Origin: Ovoidimarina sp050299695 | GTDB lineage: Bacteria > Pseudomonadota > Alphaproteobacteria > Rhodobacterales > Rhodobacteraceae | DNA: 64,000 nt | NCBI GenBank assembly: GCA_050299695.1 | Contig: JBNKWI010000004.1 | Location: 1 to 64,000, forward strand | Reading direction: 5' to 3' | Shown here: positions 1-7,887 of the stretch, piece by piece | Numbering within the stretch: the stretch's first letter is position 1 | How the letters are laid out: each line of letters opens with the position of its first letter | Translations under genes and position numbers: made by a program | Notes under the pieces: model-generated | Told to the model about the DNA's origin: nothing | Database searches by the model: none | Seen by the model: only the letters and a program-made list of their open reading frames with translations

Positions 1-1
1 C

Positions 2-511
2 GTGGTTGTGTCCATGAAGGGCGATACGGTCGAGGTGATCAACACCGACGCCGAAGGGCGGCTCGTTCTCTGTGACGTGATGTGGTACGCGCAGGAGACC
101 CATGCGCCGGTGGCGATGATCGACCTTGCCACGCTGACGGGGGCGGTGATCATCGGCCTCGGTCATGAGAATGCCGGTGTCTTCTCGAACGACGATGCGT
201 TCTGCGGCGCTTTCCTTGCGGCGGCGAAGCAAGAGGGCGAGGGCGCCTGGCGCCTGCCGCTTGGGGCGGGCTACGACCGGCAGCTGAAAAGCGACATCGC
301 CGATATGAAGAACGTGGGCGGCCGTCCGGCGGGCTCGATCACGGCGGCGCAGTTTCTTCTGCGGTTCGTCAAGGACGGGATGCCCTGGATCCATCTCGAC
401 ATCGCCGGCGTGGCGAGCCTGAAGAGCGAGGGGACCTATGCCCCCAAGGGGGCGACGGGCTGGGGCGTCCTGGCGCTGAACCGGCTAATCGCCGACAGAT
501 ACGAGGGCTAG
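2..511 (+). CDS. pepA: Leucyl aminopeptidase (M17), C-terminal part
   Basis: This is the C-terminal 169 residues of a cytosolic M17 metallo-aminopeptidase, which removes N-terminal residues from peptides using two divalent metal ions. The start lies before the window. The family signature NTDAEGRL is present near the left edge, followed by the LATLTGA strand and a GGRPAGSITAAQFL segment typical of the catalytic domain. The gene for DNA polymerase III chi follows after 6 bases, a pepA-holC order that is common in proteobacteria and supports the call. Confidence 0.95.
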   Translation: MVVSMKGDTVEVINTDAEGRLVLCDVMWYAQETHAPVAMIDLATLTGAVIIGLGHENAGVFSNDDAFCGAFLAAAKQEGEGAWRLPLGAGYDRQLKSDIADMKNVGGRPAGSITAAQFLLRFVKDGMPWIHLDIAGVASLKSEGTYAPKGATGWGVLALNRLIADRYEG

Positions 512-517
512 GCGCCC

Positions 518-979
518 GTGGGCGCCGTGTATTTCTACCATCTGACACGCGCGCCGATGGAGGCGACGCTGCCCATGCTGATCGACCGCGCCCTGGGCGC
601 CGGCTGGCGCGTGGCGGTGCGCGGGAACTCCGTCGACCGGCTCGACTGGCTCGACCAGAAGCTCTGGATGGGCGACGGATTTCTGCCCCACGGCCAGGCA
701 GGCGGAGCGCACGACGCCGATCAGCCGGTGCTCCTGACCGTCGGTCGCGGCCTGCCGAATAGCGCGCGCTGCCTGATGGCGATCGACGGCGCCGAGGTCG
801 GCGCGGAAGAGGTCTCCGGTCTCGAACGCACCTGCATCCTCTTCGATGGCAACGATCCCGCCGCTGTCGAGGCGGCGCGCGGCCAGTGGCGGGCGCTGAC
901 CGCGGCGGGCTGCGCGGCGCAGTACTGGAGCCAGGAGAGCGGGCGCTGGGAGATGAAGGCCGAGAGCGGCACCGGGTAG
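518..979 (+). CDS. holC: DNA polymerase III chi subunit
   Basis: This 153-residue protein resembles HolC, the chi subunit of the DNA polymerase III clamp-loader complex, which binds single-strand binding protein at the replication fork. The opening VYFYHLTRAPMEATLPML and the later LDWLDQKLW and GDGFLPHG segments are characteristic of the family. The chosen start is GTG, 6 bases after the pepA stop, so the two genes are probably co-transcribed. The length is normal for the family. Confidence 0.9.
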   Translation: MGAVYFYHLTRAPMEATLPMLIDRALGAGWRVAVRGNSVDRLDWLDQKLWMGDGFLPHGQAGGAHDADQPVLLTVGRGLPNSARCLMAIDGAEVGAEEVSGLERTCILFDGNDPAAVEAARGQWRALTAAGCAAQYWSQESGRWEMKAESGTG

Positions 980-1079
980 CCGCAAAGATCTTCCAGGAAA
1001 TCCGCGACGCCAGGTGCCGGGTGCTCCACAAGCCGTCACCGCTGCGCTAGGCTCGGGCATCGTGCGCACCGGAGTTTCC

Positions 1080-1934
1080 ATGATCCGTTTCGTCTTCGCC
1101 GCGTTCCTTGCCGCCGGCCCGGTTCTTGCCGGCGATCCGGGCCCTTTCGCGACCTTCGCGGCGGCGAGCGATCCGGTCCTGCACGACCCGCACGATCTCG
1201 CCTTCGGCCCCGACGGCAATCTCTACATCGCCGACAAGTTCGCCGACCGCGTGGTGCTCATGGACCCGAACACGCTCGAGATTATCGGCAGCATCGGCGA
1301 CGGCGCCCTGGCCGGCGCCCATGACGTGTCCTTCGGTCCCGACGGGCGGCTCTACATCGCTGCGACCGGGCTCGGCGCGGTGGTGATCTACGACCTCACC
1401 AAGGGCGTGCCGCGGAACGAAGGCGCCCTGACGCCGTTTCCGCGGACCGAGGGCGTGCTTGCCCATTCGAACGGGCGGCTCTACGTGATGGCGTCCGGCA
1501 GCGGGCACCTCGTTTCGGTCGAGAACGACAAGGTGTTGGCCACGAGATCCGGCTTTCCGGGGGCCCACGACGTCGCCGAGGCCCCGGACGGCACGATCTG
1601 GATCGCTGACACCGTCGGGCGGCGGCTGGTGCAGGTGTCCGCCGATCTCGAGCCGCTGAGCGTGATCTCGGGTCCCGCCTACGGCTTCATCGGACCGCGC
1701 TATCTCGATTTCGACCCCGACGGGATGCTCGTGGTCGCCGACCAGGACGCGCACCGCATCCTGAAGATCGACCCGGCAGGCGGAGCGCTCCTCGGTGTGC
1801 TCGGAACCGGGGTGCCGGGGCGCGGACCGAACCTCTTCGACGACCCCGAGGGCGTGGCGATCCGGGGCTCGGAGCATTTCTTCTCCGACAGCGACAACAA
1901 CCGCATCGTCAAATACGTGGTCGTGCTGAACTGA
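1080..1934 (+). CDS. Secreted NHL/beta-propeller protein
   Basis: This 284-residue protein starts with a clear signal peptide (MIRFVFAAFLAAGPVLAGD) followed by repeated blades of the form HD-FGPDGxLYIA, seen at least five times. That is the pattern of NHL or SMP-30-like six-bladed propellers, so an extracytoplasmic binding or lactonase-like role is possible. No catalytic site can be assigned. An upstream in-frame GTG exists, but the ATG was chosen because it immediately precedes the signal peptide. The gene converges on the glutamate-cysteine ligase gene, leaving 22 bases between them. Confidence 0.7.
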   Translation: MIRFVFAAFLAAGPVLAGDPGPFATFAAASDPVLHDPHDLAFGPDGNLYIADKFADRVVLMDPNTLEIIGSIGDGALAGAHDVSFGPDGRLYIAATGLGAVVIYDLTKGVPRNEGALTPFPRTEGVLAHSNGRLYVMASGSGHLVSVENDKVLATRSGFPGAHDVAEAPDGTIWIADTVGRRLVQVSADLEPLSVISGPAYGFIGPRYLDFDPDGMLVVADQDAHRILKIDPAGGALLGVLGTGVPGRGPNLFDDPEGVAIRGSEHFFSDSDNNRIVKYVVVLN

Positions 1935-1956
1935 CCCGTGGCGGCGGCCCCGGACG

Positions 1957-3084
1957 TCAGAGCCCTTCGTGGAACTCCTCGACGAGATGGCGGACGACAT
2001 CGCGCAGGGCCTCGTCGCGGTCCTTTCCCGCGGCCTCGCTGGTGGCGAAAACGGCGCGCTGGCGTTCGGCACTCGGGCCACCGGCCACCATCTCGGTGAG
2101 CCGCGTAATCTCGTCCACCGACCGGAGGACGCCGGCATCCTCGGCCACGAGTTCGATCCATTCCTCCACCAGCGGACTGAATTCCTCGATCCGGCGCTGG
2201 CCGAAATCGATCATTCCGTTCGACGTGCTGTAGCGCTGCGCGCGCCAGCGGTTTTCGCCGACGAGGAAAGTCTCGTAGATTCGCCAGCGCTGGTTCTTTC
2301 GGGCGAGCCGGTAGAGCATCCGCATCGTTGCCTGGGTCAGCGCGGCCAGCGTCAGCGTGTCCTCGAGCCGGGGGGACACGTCGCAGATCCGCGATTCCAG
2401 CGTCGGGAACCGGGCGGAAGGGCGCAGGTCCCACCAGATCTTGGTGCTGTCCTCGATCACGCCGAGATCGACCAGCGCGCCGACCGAGCGCTCGTATTCG
2501 GCCCAGCTCGACAGCCGCGGCGGCAATCCGGTGCGCGGCAGGTTGTCGAAGACCGTGAGGCGATAGGAGGCCAGACCGGTGTCGCGGCCCTGCCAGAAGG
2601 GCGAAGAGCAGCTCAGCGCCAGAAGATGCGGCAGGAAATACGTGAACTGGTTCATCAGGTCGATCCGCATGTCCTTGTCTTCGATGCCGACATGGACATG
2701 CATGCCGCAGATCAGCATGCGTTGGGCGACGCCGGCCAGGTCCTTGCGGAGCGTGTCGTAGCGCTCCTTTCGCGTGTGGTGCTGTTTCGCCCAATCCGCG
2801 AACGGGTGGCAGGAGACCGCGATCGGCGCCAGGCCATGCGCCTTGGCATGGCGCGAGACGGTGGCGCGCAGCTTCTTCAGCTCCACGCGTGCGACGCCGA
2901 TGGTGGGGCAGACCTTGGTGCCGATCTCGATCTGGCATTGAAGAAATTCCGGGCTCACCTGGTGCTCGAGCTCGGCACGGCAGGCCTCCATGAGCGCTTC
3001 GGGCGCCTCGGCCAGCGCGCAGCTCTCGGCGTCGACGAGGAGGTATTCCTCCTCGATCCCCATCGTGAAACTCGGCTCCTGCAT
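1957..3084 (-). CDS. YbdK-type carboxylate-amine ligase (GCS2 family)
   Basis: This 375-residue protein belongs to the glutamate-cysteine ligase type 2 family (YbdK). Near the N terminus it has MGIEEEYLLVD, the metal-binding acidic motif of the fold, and later GMHVHVGIEDKDMRI, which carries conserved histidines. Family members have weak gamma-glutamylcysteine ligase activity, and the true substrate is often unknown. The protein is cytosolic, of normal length, and has no clear operon partner. The 278 bases upstream are shared with the divergent VPLPA-CTERM gene. Confidence 0.88.
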   Translation of the reverse strand: MQEPSFTMGIEEEYLLVDAESCALAEAPEALMEACRAELEHQVSPEFLQCQIEIGTKVCPTIGVARVELKKLRATVSRHAKAHGLAPIAVSCHPFADWAKQHHTRKERYDTLRKDLAGVAQRMLICGMHVHVGIEDKDMRIDLMNQFTYFLPHLLALSCSSPFWQGRDTGLASYRLTVFDNLPRTGLPPRLSSWAEYERSVGALVDLGVIEDSTKIWWDLRPSARFPTLESRICDVSPRLEDTLTLAALTQATMRMLYRLARKNQRWRIYETFLVGENRWRAQRYSTSNGMIDFGQRRIEEFSPLVEEWIELVAEDAGVLRSVDEITRLTEMVAGGPSAERQRAVFATSEAAGKDRDEALRDVVRHLVEEFHEGL

Positions 3085-3362
3085 CGCTCCCCGCCCCTTG
3101 TTCCCGCATCAAACTGACCGTTTCGCGGCGTCCGACGCAAGAGGCAGCTCTGGGGCGCTGTTTCGGGGCGGCGCGATCATCGGATCGGAGGGACGTAGAT
3201 AATTGGTGACGAATTGGAAACAGTAGTAATTTCAGGTGTTTATTGTGCCCATGTTGCGGAGGTCTGCCACGTTAACGCGTATTGCTGGAACCAAGGCGGC
3301 GTATATAGTCACGCTTGGGTCGGCATTTTGCCTGCCCGAATACAGATGGGGGATTTTCTGTA
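3085..3362. promoter_or_regulatory. Divergent intergenic region, AT-richer
   Basis: This 278-base interval separates the divergently transcribed YbdK-type ligase and the VPLPA-CTERM gene, so it must hold both promoters. The stretch from about 3190 to 3320 is distinctly richer in A and T than the flanking genes. A GTTAACGC sequence lies near 3270 and a TATATAG stretch near 3301. I could not define a convincing -35/-10 pair or an operator, and there is no open frame with coding character. Confidence 0.35.
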
Positions 3363-3695
3363 ATGAGTATGCGTCTGAACACGCTTCTGGTCGCTGCGGG
3401 ACTTGCCGTCCTGGGCACGGGAGCATCTGCGATGTCGATCGGGTCCGGTGGCTGCTGGGGCTACTACTCCTGCCTTCCCGGCGGGGCGCCGGTCGTTCAG
3501 GGCCCGAGCTATACCTTCCCGTCCTATACGGGCCCGAGCTTTCCGAAATGGGACATCAGCTACTTCTCGCGCGATCCGTATTGCGATCCGGGCCTCCCCG
3601 AGGATCCGTCGCCCGTTCCGCTTCCGGCCGCCGGCTGGATGATGCTCGCCGGTCTCGGCGGGCTTGGAGCGATGCGGCGGAAGAAGAAGGCCTGA
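3363..3695 (+). CDS. Small secreted VPLPA-CTERM protein
   Basis: This 110-residue protein has an N-terminal signal peptide and ends in VPLPAAGWMMLAGLGGLG followed by a basic RRKKK tail. That matches the VPLPA-CTERM sorting signal: motif, membrane helix, basic end. Such tails are processed by exosortase systems in Rhodobacterales. The mature part is short and rich in Gly, Pro, Ser and Tyr, with a repeated segment of the form GPSYTFPSYTGPSF. The ATG at this position was preferred over an upstream in-frame start because it begins the signal peptide. A strong terminator follows. No exosortase gene is in the window. The function is unknown, but cell-envelope or matrix localisation is likely. Confidence 0.75.
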   Translation: MSMRLNTLLVAAGLAVLGTGASAMSIGSGGCWGYYSCLPGGAPVVQGPSYTFPSYTGPSFPKWDISYFSRDPYCDPGLPEDPSPVPLPAAGWMMLAGLGGLGAMRRKKKA

Positions 3696-3725
3696 CGCGC
3701 CGACGGCGCACGCCTGAGTGAGAAT

Positions 3726-3760
3726 GAAACGGGCGGTCGGTGGCACCGCCCGTTTCGTTT
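3726..3760 (+). terminator. Intrinsic terminator
   Basis: A 12-bp perfect stem (GAAACGGGCGGT with its complement) encloses a 7-base loop and is followed by a short T-rich stretch. It lies 30 bases after the VPLPA-CTERM stop codon, so it should end that transcript. Confidence 0.75.
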
Positions 3761-3881
3761 CCGCCCACGCCTTCTGGGACCCGTCTCGGCCGGAAACCCT
3801 GTGTCCACCCGTGAAAAGCTTGACAGGGGTAGGTGACGGCGCAACCTTTGCGGTAACGGGTTCTTGGGGAGGAATTGGGCC

Positions 3882-4316
3882 ATGACCGTCGCGAAGATCC
3901 TGCATTCGAAGGGGACGTCGGATGTCTACACGATCACGCCCGAGAAGACCGTATCGGACGCGGCGGCGTTTCTTTCCGAGCGACGGATCGGCTCCCTGGT
4001 CGTGTCCTCGGACGGAAAGACGGCTATCGGCATCCTGTCCGAACGCGACATCGTCCGTGAGGTCGGCCGCCGCGGCCCTGGCTGCCTGAGCGAGACGGTG
4101 GCCGAGATGATGACCAAGAACCTCGTCACCTGTGCCCGCTCCGACAGGGCCGACGATGTGCTGGCCAAGATGACCGTGGGCCGTTTTCGGCACATGCCGG
4201 TGATCGAGAACGACGAAATGGTGGGCATCATCACCCTGGGCGATGTGGTCAAGTACCGGCTCGAAGAGGTGAAGATGGAGAAGGAAGCCCTCGAAGGGAT
4301 GATCATGGGTTTCTGA
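3882..4316 (+). CDS. CBS-domain protein
   Basis: This 144-residue cytosolic protein is built almost entirely from two CBS domains. The first spans roughly residues 10-65 (AAFLSERRIGSLVVSSDG, then GILSERDIVREV) and the second roughly 75-135 (RHMPVIENDEMVGIITLGDVV). CBS pairs bind adenine nucleotides and regulate partner proteins, and stand-alone versions of this size are widespread in alphaproteobacteria. The start was set at the ATG preceded by a GGAGGA ribosome site. It sits alone ahead of coaD, with 91 bases between them. The regulatory target cannot be deduced. Confidence 0.85.
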   Translation: MTVAKILHSKGTSDVYTITPEKTVSDAAAFLSERRIGSLVVSSDGKTAIGILSERDIVREVGRRGPGCLSETVAEMMTKNLVTCARSDRADDVLAKMTVGRFRHMPVIENDEMVGIITLGDVVKYRLEEVKMEKEALEGMIMGF

Positions 4317-4407
4317 TTCGGGCGGCCGGGCCCGAAGGGGTGTCTCAAGCCCTTGAAAACCTGAAAGAGCTGGTGTTGCCTGCGCAGAGGCAACGAGGGG
4401 ACAGACC

Positions 4408-4902
4408 ATGCGCATCGGACTTTATCCGGGCACATTCGATCCGGTGACGCTGGGGCATCTCGATATCATCGAACGCGCTTCGGCGCTGGTCGATCGGCTG
4501 GTGATCGGCGTCGCGATCAACCGCGACAAAGGGCCGATGTTTTCGCTGGAAGAGCGTGTGGCGATGATCGAGGCGGAATGCGGTGCCCTCTCGCAGAAGA
4601 CCGGAATGGCGATTCAGGTCCATCCGTTCGAGAATCTCCTGATCGATTGTGCCCGCGATGTCGGTGCTTCAGTGATCGTTCGCGGCCTGCGGGCGGTGGC
4701 GGATTTCGAGTACGAGTTCCAGATGGTCGGGATGAACCGCCGGCTCGACGACACCATCGAGACCGTCTTCCTGATGGCCGAGGCCGAACACCAGGCGATC
4801 GCGTCGAAGTTGGTGAAGGAGATCGCGCGGCTTGGCGGTGACGTTTCTGGCTTCGTCACCCCGCCGGTGCGCGAAGCGCTCATGTCGAAGGTGCGGCGCT
4901 AA
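4408..4902 (+). CDS. coaD: Phosphopantetheine adenylyltransferase
   Basis: CoaD transfers AMP from ATP to 4'-phosphopantetheine, giving dephospho-CoA, the penultimate step of coenzyme A synthesis in the cytosol. At 164 residues it has the usual length. The nucleotidyltransferase signature GTFDPVTLGH lies at residues 8-17. The substrate-binding RGLRAVADFEYEFQM segment is near residue 90, and SKLVKEIARLGGDVS stands near the C terminus. The start ATG follows a GAGGGGA ribosome site. Confidence 0.97.
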   Translation: MRIGLYPGTFDPVTLGHLDIIERASALVDRLVIGVAINRDKGPMFSLEERVAMIEAECGALSQKTGMAIQVHPFENLLIDCARDVGASVIVRGLRAVADFEYEFQMVGMNRRLDDTIETVFLMAEAEHQAIASKLVKEIARLGGDVSGFVTPPVREALMSKVRR

Positions 4903-5070
4903 ACATCTGGCGTTATTGGTTAATTTTCGTCGATTGCGCGACGATGCCTGCTTGTCGACCGTATTGTAGGTTTGGATGGCGCGCGTATACCAAGTGTTTA
5001 CCCAAACCTGTCCGCACCTTGGCCGATCTGCGACACTGCTGCGCGTGTTGTCACGAGAGCGCGATCCAAG

Positions 5071-5814
5071 ATGTCGTTTGCCCCGCATATAGTCCTCGGA
5101 ATTCGGCCGGATGCCGGACCCGACGAGATCCGGTCCGCCTGGCGGGCGCTCGTGCGCCGCTCGCATCCGGATCTCCTGGGCAATTCCGTCACCGCCGAAG
5201 AGCGGATGAAGGCGATCAACGCCGCCCATGATGCCATGCTGGAGGCGCTGGTGCGGGCACGGGAGACGGCCGCGCGTGACAAGTGGGAAGCGGCCGCGCC
5301 GCCGTCGCCCCCCCGGCCGGTCTATCCTCCGCGATCTTGCCCGTCACCGGAGCGGCCTTTCGCTGCGCCGCGCCGAATGGTTTCCGACTTGCCGACGCAG
5401 ATGCGAATGCGGGCGGCCCTTGCCCGCTGTCTGCGGCAGATCCTGAACCGCGAAACAGCGCGGTACGGCGGCGCGGCCTATTCCGTGCCGGGCCAGCGGG
5501 AGTGGCGCGACGATGACGCCGTCTTCGCGCGCGGCGGATTGCCCGCGACTTGCCTGGTCGAGCGGATCGATTTCAACGGCCGTTGCGTCGAGCTTCATCT
5601 GGGCCAGAGGCCGCGCGGCGGGCGGGTTCTCGTCGCTTCTCCGCGTCTCCTGCAGGACGGACCGCGGCGCATCCGACGCGACGGAGCCGTCGAGGTTCTG
5701 GCGCTCACGATTCCCGATCATGCGGACGGCGGTCTGCTCCTCTCGGCCGAAGACACGGCCCGCGTGGTTTGCGGCGCACATGACCTCACCGCTAGGCTCA
5801 TCTTTCCGAACTGA
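5071..5814 (+). CDS. J-domain (DnaJ-like) protein
   Basis: The first 65 residues of this 247-residue protein form a J-domain with the HPD motif at residues 32-34, needed to stimulate the ATPase of DnaK. No G/F region or zinc centre follows, so this is not DnaJ itself. The remaining 180 residues contain a Pro-rich linker and an unassigned domain. The ATG at this position was chosen because it directly precedes the J-domain (MSFAPHIVLGI), although the frame is open further upstream. The upstream spacer has an 8-bp inverted repeat (AGGTTTGG and its complement at 4968-4975 and 5002-5009). A specialised co-chaperone is likely, with an unknown client. Confidence 0.75.
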   Translation: MSFAPHIVLGIRPDAGPDEIRSAWRALVRRSHPDLLGNSVTAEERMKAINAAHDAMLEALVRARETAARDKWEAAAPPSPPRPVYPPRSCPSPERPFAAPRRMVSDLPTQMRMRAALARCLRQILNRETARYGGAAYSVPGQREWRDDDAVFARGGLPATCLVERIDFNGRCVELHLGQRPRGGRVLVASPRLLQDGPRRIRRDGAVEVLALTIPDHADGGLLLSAEDTARVVCGAHDLTARLIFPN

Positions 5815-5829
5815 GGGTTCAGAACGGAA

Positions 5830-5851
5830 ACGGCCGCCCGGAGGCGGCCGT
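5830..5851. terminator. Hairpin between convergent genes
   Basis: A 9-bp perfect stem (ACGGCCGCC and complement) with a 4-base loop lies between the convergent J-domain and DUF1127 genes. It has no long T-run, but its position suits a bidirectional terminator. Confidence 0.5.
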
Positions 5852-5876
5852 GGTGTCCTTACCGGATCGGTTTCGG

Positions 5877-6038
5877 TCAGGCGCCGTACACCGCACGACG
5901 GGCGATCGTTTCCGCGTCGCCCGGGTAAATGCCGAGATCCATTGCCGTTTCGTACGACATGTTCCGGATCTCGCGAACCGTCCGGTTGAAGGCCGCACGC
6001 CGTTGCGCGGCGACCTTGAGTTTCTGAACCATGCTCAT
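5877..6038 (-). CDS. DUF1127-type micro-protein
   Basis: This 53-residue basic protein starts MSMVQKLKVAAQRRAAF and ends ARRAVYGA. The shape and the final arginine-rich AVYGA ending match the second, more typical DUF1127 protein encoded 77 bases upstream. DUF1127 proteins are small, positively charged and often stress-induced. In Rhodobacter sphaeroides one member (CcaF1) acts in RNA metabolism. Here an AAAGGA ribosome site precedes the ATG. RNA binding is an inference from family and charge, not something the sequence proves. Confidence 0.7.
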   Translation of the reverse strand: MSMVQKLKVAAQRRAAFNRTVREIRNMSYETAMDLGIYPGDAETIARRAVYGA

Positions 6039-6115
6039 GGTTTGATCCTTTTCACATTCGGGCCGCGGGGTGTTCCCGCGGTGTGGCGGCCTCCATGAAG
6101 CCTGCCTGCAAAACC

Positions 6116-6280
6116 TTATGCGCCGTAGACCGCTTCGCGGGCGATACGGTGCGCGTCGCCGCGAACGATGCCGATATCGGACAGTTCACGTTCGCTCAGG
6201 GACGACAGTTCGGAGACGATACCGTTGTACGCTTTACGCTTACGAGCGGCAGCGCGCAGCTTGTCGATCATGCCGGTCAT
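6116..6280 (-). CDS. DUF1127 micro-protein
   Basis: This 54-residue protein (MTGMIDKLRAAARKRKAY...) has the DUF1127 core SLSERELSDIGIVRGDAHRI and ends in REAVYGA. The ATG follows a GGAGAGAGG ribosome site 6 bases away. It is the upstream member of a tandem pair on this strand, and the two may form one transcript. Family members are small stress-linked proteins with suspected RNA-related roles. The paired arrangement suggests duplication, although the two copies have diverged strongly outside the C-terminal tail. Confidence 0.85.
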   Translation of the reverse strand: MTGMIDKLRAAARKRKAYNGIVSELSSLSERELSDIGIVRGDAHRIAREAVYGA

Positions 6281-6415
6281 TTGCCTCTCTCCTTCAATAC
6301 ACTCGGTGGCCGCCCATCGGCCACGCCGCCTACATGGCGTCTTTGTCCGGGCGGAACCAGAGTCATTTCGGAAGGTCCGCCATGCGTTTTCTGCAACGCA
6401 GCAAAATCTGGGTAC

Positions 6416-6445
6416 AAAAAAGGCGCCCATATGGTGGGCGCCTTT
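6416..6445 (-). terminator. Intrinsic terminator of gap
   Basis: An 11-bp stem (AAAGGCGCCCA and complement) with a 5-base loop is followed on the minus strand by a run of Ts. It begins 24 bases past the gap stop codon and is a textbook rho-independent terminator. Confidence 0.88.
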
Positions 6446-6468
6446 GATTCCAGGAGTTTAGGCCCGCC

Positions 6469-7470
6469 TCAGATGAGCTTGCCCATGGCCACGGCGGTGT
6501 CCGACATGCGATTAGAGAAGCCCCATTCGTTGTCGTACCAGGTCAGGATCCGGCACATCTTGCCCTCCATCACCTTGGTCTGGTCGGTATGGAAGATCGA
6601 GGAATGCGGGTCGTGGTTGAAATCCATGGAAACCAGCGGTTCGTCGGTATAGCCGAGGATGCCCTTGAGCGGGCCGTTCGCCGCGGCGCGGATCGCGCCG
6701 TTGATCTCGTCGATGCTAGTGTCGCGCTTGGCTTCGAAGACGAGATCGACCACCGAGACGTTCGGGGTCGGCACCCGGATCGCGACGCCGTCGAGCTTGC
6801 CGTTCAGTTCCGGCAGGACGAGGCCGACGGCCTTCGCAGCGCCGGTCGAGGTCGGGATCATCGACATCGCGGCGGCCCGGGCGCGGTACAGGTCCTTGTG
6901 CATCGTGTCGAGGGTCGGCTGGTCGCCAGTATAGGAGTGGATCGTGGTCATAAAACCCTTTTCGATCCCGATCGTGTCGTTCAGCACCTTGGCGACCGGC
7001 GACAGGCAGTTCGTGGTGCAGGACGCGTTCGAGACCACCAGGTCGTCCTTCGTCAGCACCCCGTGGTTGACCCCGTAGACGATCGTCTTGTCCGCGCCCT
7101 TCGAGGGAGCGGAGACCAGCACGCGGCTCGCGCCGTTCTCCAAATGGATCGCCGCCTTGTCGCGATCGGTGAAGATGCCGGTGCATTCCAGCACGATGTC
7201 GATATGGCCCCACGGCAGTTCCGCTGGGTTCCGGATCGCGGAGACCTCGATCGGGCCGCGTCCGACGTCGATAGTCGAGGCGGTGGTCTTCACCTCCGCC
7301 GGAAATCGCCCGTGGACGCTGTCGTAGCGCAGCAGATGCGCGTTGGTTTCCACAGGCCCGAGATCGTTGATTGCGACGACCTCGATGTCGGTGCGTCCGG
7401 CTTCCACGATGGCACGCAGGACGTTCCGCCCGATCCGGCCGAAGCCGTTGATGGCAACCTTGACTGTCAT
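6469..7470 (-). CDS. gap: Glyceraldehyde-3-phosphate dehydrogenase
   Basis: This 333-residue enzyme oxidises glyceraldehyde 3-phosphate with NAD and phosphate to 1,3-bisphosphoglycerate in central carbon metabolism. The Rossmann motif GFGRIGRN is at residues 9-16, and the catalytic cysteine is Cys151 in SNASCTTNC. The C-terminal WYDNEWGFSNRM stretch is typical. The length is standard for the type I family. A strong terminator lies just downstream and a small membrane-protein gene lies 69 bases upstream on the same strand. Confidence 0.97.
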   Translation of the reverse strand: MTVKVAINGFGRIGRNVLRAIVEAGRTDIEVVAINDLGPVETNAHLLRYDSVHGRFPAEVKTTASTIDVGRGPIEVSAIRNPAELPWGHIDIVLECTGIFTDRDKAAIHLENGASRVLVSAPSKGADKTIVYGVNHGVLTKDDLVVSNASCTTNCLSPVAKVLNDTIGIEKGFMTTIHSYTGDQPTLDTMHKDLYRARAAAMSMIPTSTGAAKAVGLVLPELNGKLDGVAIRVPTPNVSVVDLVFEAKRDTSIDEINGAIRAAANGPLKGILGYTDEPLVSMDFNHDPHSSIFHTDQTKVMEGKMCRILTWYDNEWGFSNRMSDTAVAMGKLI

Positions 7471-7539
7471 GGCTTTCTCCCCTCAGGAATTCCCGTTGCC
7501 GTCACCAAAGGGTTTGCGGCAGAAAGGTCAACCGGAAAC

Positions 7540-7680
7540 TCAGCGCCAGAACGCAAGCCATTGGATGAGGTCGACGAACTTCCGGCCGACGGCCACCATC
7601 GGGTGATCGAGCATGAGCGTGGACAGGCCGTAGAGCGCAAATAAAGCAAGAACCAGCCCGAGGGCCAAGCGGTTCGTCAT
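7540..7680 (-). CDS. 46-residue membrane protein upstream of gap
   Basis: This very short reading frame encodes MTNRLALGLVLALFALYGLS... and ends KFVDLIQWLAFWR. It has one hydrophobic helix (about residues 4-22) and a tryptophan- and phenylalanine-rich basic end. From memory, similar small proteins with an N-terminal MTNR/MTNK and a C-terminal AFWR sit next to gap in other Rhodobacterales, sometimes misannotated as fragments of gap. It lies 69 bases ahead of gap on the same strand, so co-transcription is plausible. The function is unknown. Confidence 0.6.
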   Translation of the reverse strand: MTNRLALGLVLALFALYGLSTLMLDHPMVAVGRKFVDLIQWLAFWR

Positions 7681-7887
7681 GGGTCCGGCCCCGTGAAATT
7701 TCACCGTCGCTGGAGAACGACTTGTCTGCGGACGCGATCCTGACAGATCTGTCCGCTCGTGGCCAGTATGCGATGCGGATGGATCACCGAACGGCCGGAA
7801 TGTTCGGAGCTGGTTCGCTCCGCCGTCGGATCGTCCTTCCGGGAACGATCGCCGGTCGGCGGATGTGCGCTCTCGCTGTCCGGTGGA

